Of a stretch of DNA of 64,000 nt, positions 53,552 through 64,000 are shown piece after piece. A program made the position numbers and the translations under genes. The notes beneath the pieces are model-generated. The model did not search any database, had not been told where the DNA came from, and saw only the letters and a program-made list of their open reading frames with translations. The stretch's first letter is position 1, and the number at the start of each line of letters is the position of its first letter. Source of the DNA: Amia ocellicauda (lineage: Eukaryota > Chordata > Actinopteri > Amiiformes > Amiidae); assembly GCF_036373705.1 (NCBI RefSeq), contig NC_089851.1:47117470-47181469 (forward strand), given 5' to 3'.

Positions 53552-55393
53552 CAGGGATGGCAATATTGAATGGAGTGCCCAAAATCTGGTTTGTAAACTT
53601 TGCTAAGTGCCAAAGGGTGCCAATGATACATTAGGGGTATTAAAGTTTATACAGGGTCTAAACAGCATTTTTTTTTAACCAATAGTTATATGTATTTTTT
53701 GTTGTAATTAACTTATTAAGCAAACATGCCAACAAAACAAACCGCAATCCTGAAAAATGTAAAAACTATGGACAAGATAGAACCATCCCACCCACACGCC
53801 ACCTGTATCCACTGCCAACCTCCCCCCACCTTGAACCCACCCCTTATCCCTCTGTAGTCTGGAGAGCAAGTGTAGCTCCAGTCTGCCAATGGGAGTCTGC
53901 TGCAGAATATGAAGCTGAATGAAGAAAGGCAGATATTCTTCCTAAAAAGATTATAAATATGCAGGTTCCATTTTTGCTCACAGATTATTGTCAATTTACA
54001 AATATAAAAAAACAATAGTAATAGCAATAACCACTAGCTCGGTAATTATTGGAATATGTCCCTTTTTATTTTGGACAATGAGAATCTTTATTTCTCATTC
54101 AAATTAAATCAATCAATCTTAATTGTATATAGTGGAACACCATGCCATAGCATGTCACAACATGAAAGAATAAAGAATAAGTGTTTCATACAATTAATAC
54201 ATCATGTATATGTTGCAGTATTGCTACAGTGCAGAAAAATGTATGAATCACATTTCATCAGGCATTAAGTTTGAGGATTATAATGCTTAAGTACATTTAA
54301 AACCCCATTAAAATCACAATCTACCCCCAAAACAAAGTCCCGCAGGTTCTCCCAGTGCCCTGCCGTTACATACAAGAAGTAGAAGTTTGTTCATTTGGCT
54401 ACATTAGTAATCCTTCCATATTGTTTTGTGTTTTGCTTGCACTTACACAAATGACGGCAAACCTAAACGCACAAATGGTGTGCATTCCCAGAAAAAATAA
54501 ACACTCCTGGAGCTCCATCTTTTCTTGTACTCCTCAACTTTTATAAACAAAAACATTCTGTATGTAATGTCAATATAATAGTGTTTGTGTGTAGTTCTAC
54601 ATATAGAGGGGCTAAACATTCTCTTGGAAACTAAAATGCTATCACATAATAAAATGGTTTAACAGCTCCACTCATTAATTTCACATTGACTCACATGTGG
54701 TCTAACCATCCTATTTCTGCAATAACAGGTAGGGATCAAGTAGAGAAGTACTGTTCATGGTTATAGTTTCCACTGCTACCTGAAAATATAGGGGAAACAT
54801 CAGTCTCGGCAGTTATGAATATGTATTTATTATTTGTGTGACTCCACTACTAAAAATGTATTAAAAATGTGATTCCCAACGATCTCTGAAACATTCTTCC
54901 ATGCATCAATTTTTAGAATTAGATCTCTAGCAAATATAATTGGGAAACCGGACACCGCAATAATACGTTTCTCGTCCATGTTTTAAGCTAGCCAGTAGAA
55001 AAGAGAAGGGACTTCAAGATGCAGAGAACATCATTACAGTTTTTGTCACCTTCCTGCTGCTCCCAGAGTACCGCACAGTAGCATAAACAGATATCATAAC
55101 ATTAACATCTCGTTCATGATTTTCGCAGTTCTGTGCAAATCTGTGCAGCTCCACCAATGGGAGAGGAGGATTCTGCAGTTCTGTGCATAACTGCGAAAAT
55201 CTGCACACAAGAACCCAACCCAAAACATGAATATTCAGAATATAACGTGAGCACTGCTCAATTACTTGGGGACGGTGACGCCACTGCCAAATATATTGAC
55301 TGGTTTTCTAGTGCCAATTAGTTTATATAATTGAGCGGAGGGCTGCCACAAGAAAAAAAATGCAGATAGTTGCTCACGGTTTCGCCATCCCTG
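53552..55393. mobile_element. hAT-like element, non-autonomous
   Basis: Starts CAGGGATGGC and ends GCCATCCCTG, flanked by CAATATTG and CTATATTG, a 7 of 8 match to a target duplication. Internal repeats around TTCTGCAGTTCTGTGCA occur at 55120-55205. No transposase frame is recognisable. Confidence 0.7.
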
Positions 55394-55888
55394 CTATATT
55401 GTAGTTCAAACAGAACTTTAAAGAGGACAATTTTAGATTTTTTTTCTTTGTCTTCTGTGCCTTGTGTAGTCAAAGTTAACTTATTTGTTTAACATACTCT
55501 CGTGGTATTTCCTCCCAAAAAGAGTCAGGCCCAGGATGCCATTATCATTTTGAATGGACTTCCTCAGAAAAGTAAACTGGGCAAAATGCTAAACTAGACA
55601 AAAAACATTAGTATTTCAGCAAGTCAGTGTTTTAATTGTAAATGCTGACCAGCACAATTAATTAGATTTAATTGGAGCACGCAGGAAGTTTCGTTTTTAA
55701 AATTCCAACCTATAAGTTAGATGTTTTTACTTTGAAGCCCACAGTTTCTGTATTTTAAACCGAAAATGTTAGTTTTTATGGTAGCACATTTTCAAACTGT
55801 ATTGTTTTATGTATTCAATTATATTTTACAATATAGAAAATTATACATTTTTATTTCAAAATAAATAGTCACTAGCCTGTATGCCATT

Positions 55889-56098
55889 TTGACAGAAGGT
55901 CAGAATCCACAGAAAATGAAACCATACCCAAGACTATATGGTAGAGATCATATCTTGATGGAGGACCCATATTTTGATGATGTTCCAAAGTTTGATATTT
56001 ATAAATCTATTTTGCAGAATGTGCAAGAATCTGTTTTGCTTAGTGCAACAATTATTGGATTCCTAAAGAAAAGTTCACATTGTGCCACTCAGATATGA
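55889..56098 (+). CDS. Unidentified 69-codon open frame
   Basis: MTEGQNPQKMKPYPRLYGRD, HILMEDPYFDDVPKFDIYK, then SILQNVQESVLLSATIIGF. Composition looks protein-like (acidic, aromatic), but there is no recognised family and no clear splice site at its end. It may be a decayed gene piece or chance. Confidence 0.2.
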   Translation: MTEGQNPQKMKPYPRLYGRDHILMEDPYFDDVPKFDIYKSILQNVQESVLLSATIIGFLKKSSHCATQI

Positions 56099-56632
56099 CA
56101 TTGCTATGCAAAACACCTAACAAGTTAGGCAAGTGGTAGGAATTAGGGTTGGCAGTGCTCTGGGTTTGCTGGCTCCGGCTCTGGAGTGGCTCCAGAGGTT
56201 CAGCTCCAGCTCCAGGCTGGCTCCAGAGCTGATGGAGACCCCCTGCTGTAGCTCCAGGCCGGCTCCAGCAGCCCCAGCTCCAGCTCTGTAGCGGCTCCGG
56301 TGGGGCTCCACACTGTGGCTCCGGCTCCGGCTGCTTTTAACCAGCTCCGGCTCCGGAGCCACAAAAAACAGTGCAAACTAGGATGTGAACGTTATAAATA
56401 AGGATTTATTTTTTACTTCCTGTATGTAAATAACCGTAAAAACTAAATATTAATAACAAACATCTGTTTAACCATTCAAACATGAAAAAGTAGAAAATTG
56501 TAAAGATGTCTGTGGCAATCAGGGTTGCCAGCCGGTCAGTATTTTAGCGGACTGTCCGGAATTTGTACACTACATGGCCAACAGTATGTGGACACCCATT
56601 CTAATTAGTGTACTTGGCATGTGGGAGACTCT

Positions 56633-57064
56633 GAGCCCAGTCAATGCCTGGACCTCAATCCAATTGAAAATATGTGGAAAGAGTTGAACATTGCTGTTCA
56701 CCAAAAGTCCCCATCCAACTTGATGGAGCTTGAGCAATTTTGCAAAGACGAATGGACAAACATTGCTGTGTCCAGATGTGAAAGCTGGTAGAGACTTATC
56801 CACATAGACTCATGGATGTAATTGCTGCCAAAGGTGCCTCTACCAAATATTGACTGAACGGGTGATTACTTACAATAATTTTCTGTTTCGTATTTGCAAT
56901 TAATTTAGAAAAAAATGCAGATCATATTTTTCACTTTGACATTATGGAAATTTTCTGTGTTGATCAGTGGCAAAAACTCCTGATTAAATCGATTCTGATT
57001 TCATGTTGTAACACAATGACATGTGGAAAAGACCAAGAGGGGTGAATACTTTCGAGAGCCACTG
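56633..57064 (+). mobile_element. Fragment of a second Tc1 family, nested
   Basis: It carries the Glu-region of a DD34E transposase (CTGGACCTCAATCCAATTGA codes LDLNPIEN) and ends in GAGAGCCACTGTA. The left part is lost. Confidence 0.65.
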
Positions 57065-57624
57065 TAAAATCAAGCCACATGGCAGTCTCCTTAGACAAGC
57101 ATTGGCAGTAGAATGAACTTTACTGAGAGCTCAAAGACTTTCAATGTGGCACCGTTATGGGATGCCACCTTTCCAGCTAGGCATTTTTTAAAATTTCTGC
57201 CCTGATAGAGCTGCCCTTGTGAGCTGTAAGTGCTGTTATTGTTAAGAGGAAACATCTTGGAGCAACAACAGCTCAGCCGCGAAGTGGTTGGCTACACAAG
57301 CTCACAGAACGGGATTAAAAATAGTCTTTCGTTGGTTGCAACAATCACTTCCGAGTGCCAAACTGCCTCTGGAAGCAACGTCAGCAGAAGAACTGTTTGT
57401 CAGGAGCTTCATGAAATTGGTTTCCATGGCCGAGCAGCCGCACAAGCCTAAGATTTCCATGTGCAATACCAAGCATCGGCTGGAGTGGTGTAACCATTTG
57501 GAGTGAATCACGCTTCACCATCTGGCAGTCCGACAGAGGAATCTGGGTCTGGCAGATGCCAGGAGAATGCTACCTGCACGAATGGATAGACCAACTGTAA
57601 AGTTTGGAGGAGGAATAATGGTCT

Positions 57625-58250
57625 ACCATTGCTGGGGAGTTTGTTCCAGATTGTGACTACTCTCTGTGTAAAGAAGCGTCTCCTGTTTTCCGTTTTGAAT
57701 GCCTTGTGGCCCATTTGTGGTCTCAATTCTCCTAGGTTTTGGCGTGCACACAATCTCTCTAATGGGTTGATTGACCAATTCTTCTATATCCCTAATACAG
57801 CGCAGATCAACAAACTGAGCCTCAAGATCATGAACCTTGATCTCTAGGATTTCAACCTGTCGACAACGTTCACAAATGAAACCTTCTTGGATAAGTTCAT
57901 CCAGGAAGGCAATCATTCTGCAAACCTGACACTGTAGTGGCCACATGCTTCTAAATGTGAGTTTTTGTAACCCTTGGTTACTGTTGCCTAGTCAACTGCT
58001 TAACTTTCGTGACCGAGAAACAGCACAGCTCTTTCTCAACAGCTGCTTTAAGTAGCTTTTGTCTACCTGCCCCCAATTCACACCTAACTAGCCACACCTG
58101 GCTCCTCCTGCAACAGAATTCCTGCTAGTCCTAGACAAAATCTCCCTTCTACAACCTGTTTACTTTCACCAACTCAGCAGCTGAACTGAATTGACTTCAA
58201 TTTAGGCAAACTACAGACAATGCTAACTTCAATTTAGGCAAACTTAAAAC
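57625..58250 (-). mobile_element. Rearranged LINE: ORF1 start fused to ORF2 end
   Basis: Minus strand from about 58250: a leader, then ATG at 57946 with MWPLQCQVCRMIAFLDELIQ, EGFICERCRQVEILEIKVHD and LEAQFVDLRCIRDIEELVNQ (CxxC pairs, then a coiled coil). Within 60 codons the sequence changes to FKTENRRRFFTQRVVTIWNK, the end of the ORF2 reverse transcriptase also seen at 39752-40110. A large internal deletion has joined both ends of the LINE. Inserted in the Tc1 above. Confidence 0.65.
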
Positions 58251-58763
58251 AAAATGAGCAATGCTAAGACTGGTCTAATGCTCTTGTGGCTGAAATCCCC
58301 TCAACAATGTTCCAACATCTAGTGGAAAGCCTTCCCAGAAGAGTGAAGGCTGTTATTGCTTCAAAGGGGGGACCAACTCCATATTAATGCCCATGATTTT
58401 GGAATGAGATGTTTGACGAACAGGTATCCACATACTTTTGGCCATGTAGTGTATGTACTTTGACCCCCTATCCAGTATTTTTGGACGATGTCTGGTTATT
58501 ATAAGTACTGTAATCTATTGAATATGTCATTAAAAATGTTATCAGTGTACAATTTGCCCCCAACCACCCCATCATTGCCAGCACCCCCTCTAGGTTGACA
58601 TTTCGCAAACCAGGGGTCCGGTATTTTCATATCTCAAAAGTGGCAAACAAGGTGCAGGGGGCATGACTCTGCATGTGACCTTAACTCCCTGGCAACCAAC
58701 TTTTGGACAAACTTCAGATACATTTCAGATAACAGATGGCTGAAAAATGAGGTTCATTTAGGC

Positions 58764-59988
58764 CAGGGGTGGGGAACGTCCGGCCTCCGGGCCATATAGG
58801 CCCCTGAGGCTGTTTGCTCCGGCCCTAGAGTCCATTTGAATAAAATAATTTCTGTGACATACACTTAACACTAGAAGTGCCAAGCTTATGCAATAAACAT
58901 CTCTACTGCGTTTTAACTGCATAAACACGAAAATAAATAAGTTATAAACACATTTACCTAGAATAGCCAAAATCAGGTTATTTTCACCGGTCATTAAGAT
59001 ATATCATAACTCAGATAATAACCCATAATCCTGCCTGCCCTTTACAATAGAGTCAGTCTGGCACTCCAGTGATCTCTACCTGTCTACAGTCTTTCATGTG
59101 ATTGGAAAACACACGCATTGACAGCATTAGAGGTGTTTTCTTACAACTGTAGTCAGTGGATACAGTGATTACCCACAAATAAACATGGATTCGAAACGGA
59201 GATTGAAGAGAGCTCGTTTTGGACATGCTGTGTATATGAACATGACTGATTCAAGGGGCATCAGTGATACTGGCAATGACAGATCATTTGTGGGTTTGTG
59301 CCAGTGTTGTGAAAACATTGTGAGTGAAACGCCAGGTCCAAATGGCACTGAGTGCTTTTACTCTACTGATCAATATGCGATTGCTACTGCAATAGCGCAG
59401 GCACATCGCATGCAAAATAATGATTCATGCACATTATCAGCGAAGGAGCATTTATTGTGATGTTATATATTCGTGGAGTAAAACACCTGGAGAGGGCTGT
59501 CAAAATGTAGTGTGAGGTACGAGCTTATGCAGGGAAAGTGGACAAACTTGTCCTGTGTGGACTGTCAGGTATGCAGGCTAAATATATAGTAAATAGTTTA
59601 TCGAAATACACTGATTTTATTCACTGTAGCTTTGTATGTTGAAAACAAAGTTTACACAGTGTTGAAAATGTTTACTTTAGTGTACAATTATGTTTTGATA
59701 AATGCAATAGTATAAATAAATGAACTATAAAATATTGCTTTTGAGCATTATTCCAATATTTACGTTTACACTTGTTTCATTATCTTATTGTATGCCGTTT
59801 TTGAGCTATATAATTTATGTTTTGACTGCAGTGTATGGTTTTAGAAAAAAGTGATTTGTTCTTGCATTAGAATGTAAGTTTCATCTGTATTAATGTTTTG
59901 ATGCAGGTGTATTAATTAAGGTTGTGGCCCGTGAATACATTTGTGAACATTCGAATGGCCCTTGATAGGAAAAAGGTTCCCCACCTGT
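58764..59988. mobile_element. Second hAT-type element, nested
   Basis: Ends CAGGGGTGGGGAACGTCCGG and AAAAAGGTTCCCCACCTG are inverted. TCATTTAG flanks it on both sides, with two extra bases at the left. No hAT transposase is recognised. Confidence 0.75.
59185..59460 (+). CDS. Unidentified 91-codon frame inside the nested hAT
   Basis: MDSKRRLKRARFGHAVYMNM, TDSRGISDTGNDRSFVGLC, QCCENIVSETPGPNGTECFY, STDQYAIATAIAQAHRM. It has a basic start, Cys residues in C-x-C-C, and an Ala-rich helix. No family is recognised. It could be an accessory protein or a captured gene piece. The start follows AAAC before ATG, a fair Kozak context. Confidence 0.3.
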   Translation: MDSKRRLKRARFGHAVYMNMTDSRGISDTGNDRSFVGLCQCCENIVSETPGPNGTECFYSTDQYAIATAIAQAHRMQNNDSCTLSAKEHLL

Positions 59989-60506
59989 CATTTAGGCAAA
60001 TGAAGAATTTGGTTGGAATAAAATAATTTGGAAATAGTTAAAACTTTAGAGTTAAAATGGACTTTACTTCTTTTGCAAGTGGTTTATGAGAGATGCACTG
60101 AGATTATAGAATCACTTCTAGAAAGTGAGAGGTCTGAGAAAGTGAAGGTGTCATATAATTACAATTAATACAAAATAATGTATTATGTACTAATAGCTGG
60201 AGTGGGAACTGATCTTGATTTATAACCCCCAATACGCAACAATACCTATGAAGTTATATATTTTGTTAATTTAAGAAAACTGGACTTAATATCTGGGTAA
60301 TGGAAGGGGGAGAGAGTGGGTTTAATGAAGGGGGAAAGAGTGGAGCAGCTCCATGACCTCAGCTCCGGCTCCAGGCTCCGGAGCGCTCCGATGAGCTACG
60401 AATTGGCTCCAGCTCCGCTCCGGCTCTGGAGCAAAACTAACAAAAACTGTCCAGCTCCGCTCCGCTCCGGCTCCGGAGCCGGTGCACGGCCAACCCTAGT
60501 AGGAAT

Positions 60507-63500
60507 TGATTGACTGGGGCATGTCATATGGGATAGTCAAAGGTCTCTACTTTTTTCATCACTACTTTCAATCAATAAGTGTTGACTGATAAGGGTAATC
60601 CATCCACAACAAAACTAAGCAACTTTTAAATTATAATTCCTTTAAGTATTAAAGTATATGTTAAAGTATTACTTTGATTACATGGTTAAATTTTCAGTGA
60701 AATGCTGGTTATACATCCCATATTTCTTTATTTGGTAAAAAAATGTATGGGGCCCAATGTTTCTAAACACTTTCTAATTATCAGACTGAGATAAAAGATA
60801 TTCAAACTTTGTAAAAGTAATTTAATGTCTCAGTGAGATTCTAGCCCAGCTAGGTCTCCTGACACAGGGTCAACAAGGTACCGACCAGATTTCTAAACAA
60901 GGCTTCAGCATTGCTACAGTTACATAATTAATTACAGTGGATCGGCAACAGTAAATCTAATTATCTGTAATGGTTATTTGTTAATTGAATTTGTTTGATC
61001 CCTGGGATTTTATTAGTTATAGACTTTCTGATTATCTGCATTGATGTCTGCATTTGCTACATTTTTCTTCATTTGAGGCAATTCTTGTGTGACTAATGAC
61101 ATGCACTGATATGACTTCTGTGGTTTGGTACATGGGTGTCAGTGTAGTCACTTTATTGTCCGACTCTCAATTTTGAACATTTATTGTAGCTATATTGTAG
61201 CTGCTGTTACTGTATGATTAATCGTGAAATGTGTGTATCAACTGTAACTTACCCTGGTTAAGGAAATCTGCTAAGTAAATTATAAATAATATGGCAAAAA
61301 TATTTTTGCAGTTGTTTGCTGTAACAAATCTGCACAAAGAGGAATAAGTTAAGGGAGTCATGTTCTGCCATTTAAAATACATCTATACTAGCACAAATGA
61401 TGATAATAATAATACAAATATGTATTGTTATTGTTGCACAGGGAAACGTATACTTATGGGAACGTGCTTGTCTGAATATAATGTTGTCTATACATGTTTA
61501 GCTCTTCCTAATATCTCTTAACAGAAACGTGTATTTATTAAGCTGTTTACAGTCATGTAAAGCAGAAAGAATATAACAGACACAAAAGTCCTTTCCACGT
61601 CAGGCTGTAATCACTCGTATTGTTGTTCTCTCTGTCTTTGTTTTTAAAACTAAACACAAACCAAACCCACAATCACTCTGCTCCAGAAATAAGAGGGGAT
61701 GGACTTCACAATGGCCTTGCTTTCCAAAAAAAGCTCTGGGACACGTCCGGCATGGCACGGACGCTTAAGCCAGTGGAACCGAGGCATTATTCTGCTCATT
61801 GATATTCTTGGTGGGGCTAAGGTGCGGCTAACACGATTCTTGGTGGGGCTGTAGCCCAACCAAGCCATACCCCACTGCTGCCCCTGGTCAGTACTGTGAC
61901 ATAGTAGAATGCCATAATCTGAATTTACATTTTGTGGTGTAACTTTATTCTGAAGATCCAACCCAACCAATCAAATTCCAAAACTTAAAAAGTATATCAC
62001 TATGAAATGATAATGTCCTAATTAAATTAACTGGGAAATACACTTTGAAGTAATAACTAGATAAACAGTTGTCAAGTCTCAGTTCTCTGGTGAAGATGAT
62101 AGTACATAAGCATTACAATGACAGTGCAGTGTCCTTTCTGCCACCAAATCAAATTCATAAATCGGGTACAGCATGTTTAAATATTTGTTTAAAAAGCCTT
62201 TTAAAACATGTATTTTTTGTTTGTTTCTTTGATTGTTTCTGAACAGCCTGAACCTTCACTTCCTTTCTCAACTATCCTCCTGATTTCATTCATTTGGACC
62301 AAGAATAATTTATATCTTTCTAATCTTCATATCTGATCTGGGACAATGTAAGTTCCACTTCTTGCTATTACGTATTGCTTTTGTAACTTCAGTAGTCTCT
62401 TTGTTTTGGGTGACTAAATTAGATACACTTCTAACTATGCCAACTGTTGTTCTAATCTATATTTTGTATCTTGATCAGGTGTTTTTAATTTTTACATACA
62501 TTCATTTATGTCTTCTCCATACTCCCATTCTTTTGGATTACCCTTCTTATTTAGTATTCTTTTAAAGACTGCTGGCCTCTGTTTTTCCTTATTTTAAATC
62601 ACACTGCAGAATGATTTATAATTCAGCATAGGCTATACCAAATGTTTAATGGCAACCTGTAGCCTATGCCTTGTGACAGATGTGTTAAAGTTCCACGCAT
62701 AGAATTATATATACATTTTTATATATTGATTGTATCTAGACATTTCATGAAGGTATCTAGAGAATCTTGGACACAATATCTAGCTCACCTACCCTATAAG
62801 TTAGAGCAATCTATTTGATGGAGATCTGCACCTGCTCTTTGGGATACCATTTTAAATGGGTATAACAGTCTGTTGCATCTGACACACTGTGGCATATGAA
62901 AGAAGTGTTTTGGGAGGCAAGGGAAGAAGCATAAGGTTGAAATAATAATAGGTCTTCTGGGAAAAAATAAATTGAATACACTTTCTAATTCTGTATTTTA
63001 TCTCGTAAGTATATATGCTGTAATGTCACAACCGACCATGAGAACTGAGATTTCTGTGAATACATTTAAAACCATATTTGAACAATACATAAAAATTTGA
63101 ACTGAAACGTTGGGGGGAAAACTGCCTCCAAGAGCAGTAATGCTTTAAACAGATTGAGGTAAACAGATAAATAGAGGTGCTTGGACCTTATTTTGACATA
63201 CATTTGACATTGTGTTGCATAACTAATCATATGAACTGACTGTTAAGTGACCCAGTCACATAAAGCAATAATATGTGTAGGGCTGCAACAAAGGGTAATT
63301 TTTCACTTTTTAAGGTTTTTTTTTTTAGTGCATAATTGTTTGATAACATCACCACAGCTTTGATTAATAAGTTATATTTTACAAGTAATCCAAACAATTA
63401 TACACCTACAACTTTCCATACAGTTAAAGTTATTTTGTTTTTGTTGACGTTTAATCATACCTAATAAACATATTGATAACTGCAAAACAGAACAAAGCAA

Positions 63501-64000
63501 TGGTAACCGCAAACTTAAAAACAATTAAATAATAAAGACCTTAATAAAATATCTTGGCTATTAGACAGCAATATCACTGGTCTACATTTGCTAAAATAAA
63601 TAAGTCCTACTTCAAAATGTTTTCTAATTGTTTGATTTGTTTGGTTGTTTGAGAATTGTCAAAACAAACAAACAAGCCAAAATAGCAAATAGGAGGTGTT
63701 CATTACATTAAAATAAATACTACGCTATAATTGACTGTAGAGATCTCGAATTAAGAAATTAATTGTATCTGTCTGGATAACACTGGGGTGGAGCAGTAAC
63801 AGTAATGTAATATAAAATAATTGTCAATAAATACAAATTCTGGCATATATTCTAAATGTCATATTTAATGTTCAATTAAGTTTTGTAACTTTGTGAAACA
63901 GTTTCTGTTTAAAAGAGAGAGGAAAAAATAATACATGAAATATGCATTGAAAAGTATATCCATATTTAACTCTTTAAAAAAGTATACTGAAAATGTGCAA
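60507..64000. other. CHMP4C intron 1, last part
   Basis: Mostly unique, AT-rich sequence. 61757-61795 (GGACGCTTAAGCCAGTGGAA) recalls the transposon end at 8362. No CHMP4C exon 2 is recognisable. Confidence 0.5.

Larger units (their letters stand above)
56568..58451 (+). mobile_element. Tc1-like element with two further insertions
   Basis: CACTACATGGCCAACAGTAT and its inverted partner TACTTTTGGCCATGTAGTG are the ends, with TA at 56566-56567 and 58452-58453. Transposase pieces are seen at 57230-57620 (SQNGIKNSLSLVATIT and IWSESRFTIWQSD-like frames) and 58265-58390. It is broken by a second Tc1 fragment and a LINE. Confidence 0.8.
56144..60498. mobile_element. Large hAT-type element (4.4 kb) with nested transposons
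   Basis: Ends TAGGGTTGGC and GCCAACCCTA are inverted. GTAGGAAT is repeated exactly at 56136-56143 and 60499-60506. The subterminal zones are dense in GGCTCCGGCTCC-type repeats in both orientations (56165-56360 and 60340-60480). Its own transposase is not recognised. It hosts the Tc1 at 56568-58451 and the hAT at 58764-59988. Confidence 0.85.

Noticed and set aside
53716..54027. 103-codon minus-strand frame
   Set aside because: No family resemblance and located in a non-autonomous hAT-like element.
57623..57946. Host zinc-finger gene exon
   Set aside because: The frame leads directly into a LINE reverse transcriptase end, so it is LINE ORF1.
52871..64000. CHMP4C exon 2 within the window
   Set aside because: The expected peptide start (AALQALKRKK-like) was not found in any frame, so the exon probably lies beyond 64000.

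Overview
The window is vertebrate nuclear DNA, most likely from a ray-finned fish. Coding sequence is sparse, genes are split by consensus GT-AG introns, and fish-type transposons dominate: Tc1/mariner, hAT, chromodomain Ty3/gypsy, Maverick/Polinton, an L2-type LINE and tRNA-derived SINEs. Some repeat types, such as the LINE tails near 38.9, 39.8 and 57.6 kb, recall early-branching ray-finned fishes, but I cannot name the species.

Host genes. Two cellular genes are well supported and lie head to head. ZFAND1 (AN1 zinc-finger protein) is complete on the minus strand in eight coding exons from 50529 down to 35982. Every exon phase joins, giving 270 codons plus a stop. CHMP4C (ESCRT-III subunit) starts on the plus strand at 52684. 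Only its first coding exon (to 52870) is present, and the rest of the window to 64000 appears to be its first intron. The same ZFAND1-CHMP4C neighbour pair is known in human. Their shared 2.2 kb upstream interval holds a 1.4 kb inverted repeat.

Left part (1-35 kb) is almost all mobile DNA. A decayed Zisupton/KDZ-like DNA transposon gene (HMGXB3-related) with CxC-type, transposase-core, SAP-like and Ulp1-like exons covers about 1.9-9.1 kb on the minus strand, and a Tc1 copy sits inside it. A truncated gypsy element follows (9.8-12.8 kb), then a roughly 150-bp tandem repeat (13.6-14.1 kb) and a Tc1 copy carrying a perfect 95-bp palindrome (15.5-16.8 kb). A nearly complete chromodomain gypsy element with both LTRs lies at 17.2-22.5 kb. 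Next to it are short exon-like pieces of an unidentified divergent gene pair (22.6-23.4 kb) and DUF4806-like exons (25.2-25.7 kb). At 29.5-32.0 kb is a Maverick/Polinton fragment with integrase, capsid-like and pVI-like genes. A long LTR-like repeat occurs three times (27.7, 32.9 and 47.7 kb).

ZFAND1 introns (36-50 kb) contain MITEs, LINE and SINE pieces, a hAT element with a perfect 8-bp target duplication that hosts an L2 LINE and an intact Tc1 (open 333-codon transposase, perfect 29-bp termini, TA duplication), and one copy of the long LTR-like repeat. The LTR-like and hAT insertions each lie within 40 bp of a ZFAND1 splice donor.

CHMP4C intron 1 (52.9-64 kb) holds two hAT-like elements. 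The larger (56.1-60.5 kb) has a perfect 8-bp duplication and contains a Tc1, which in turn contains a second Tc1 piece and a rearranged LINE, plus a second hAT. The last 3.5 kb shows no recognisable gene.
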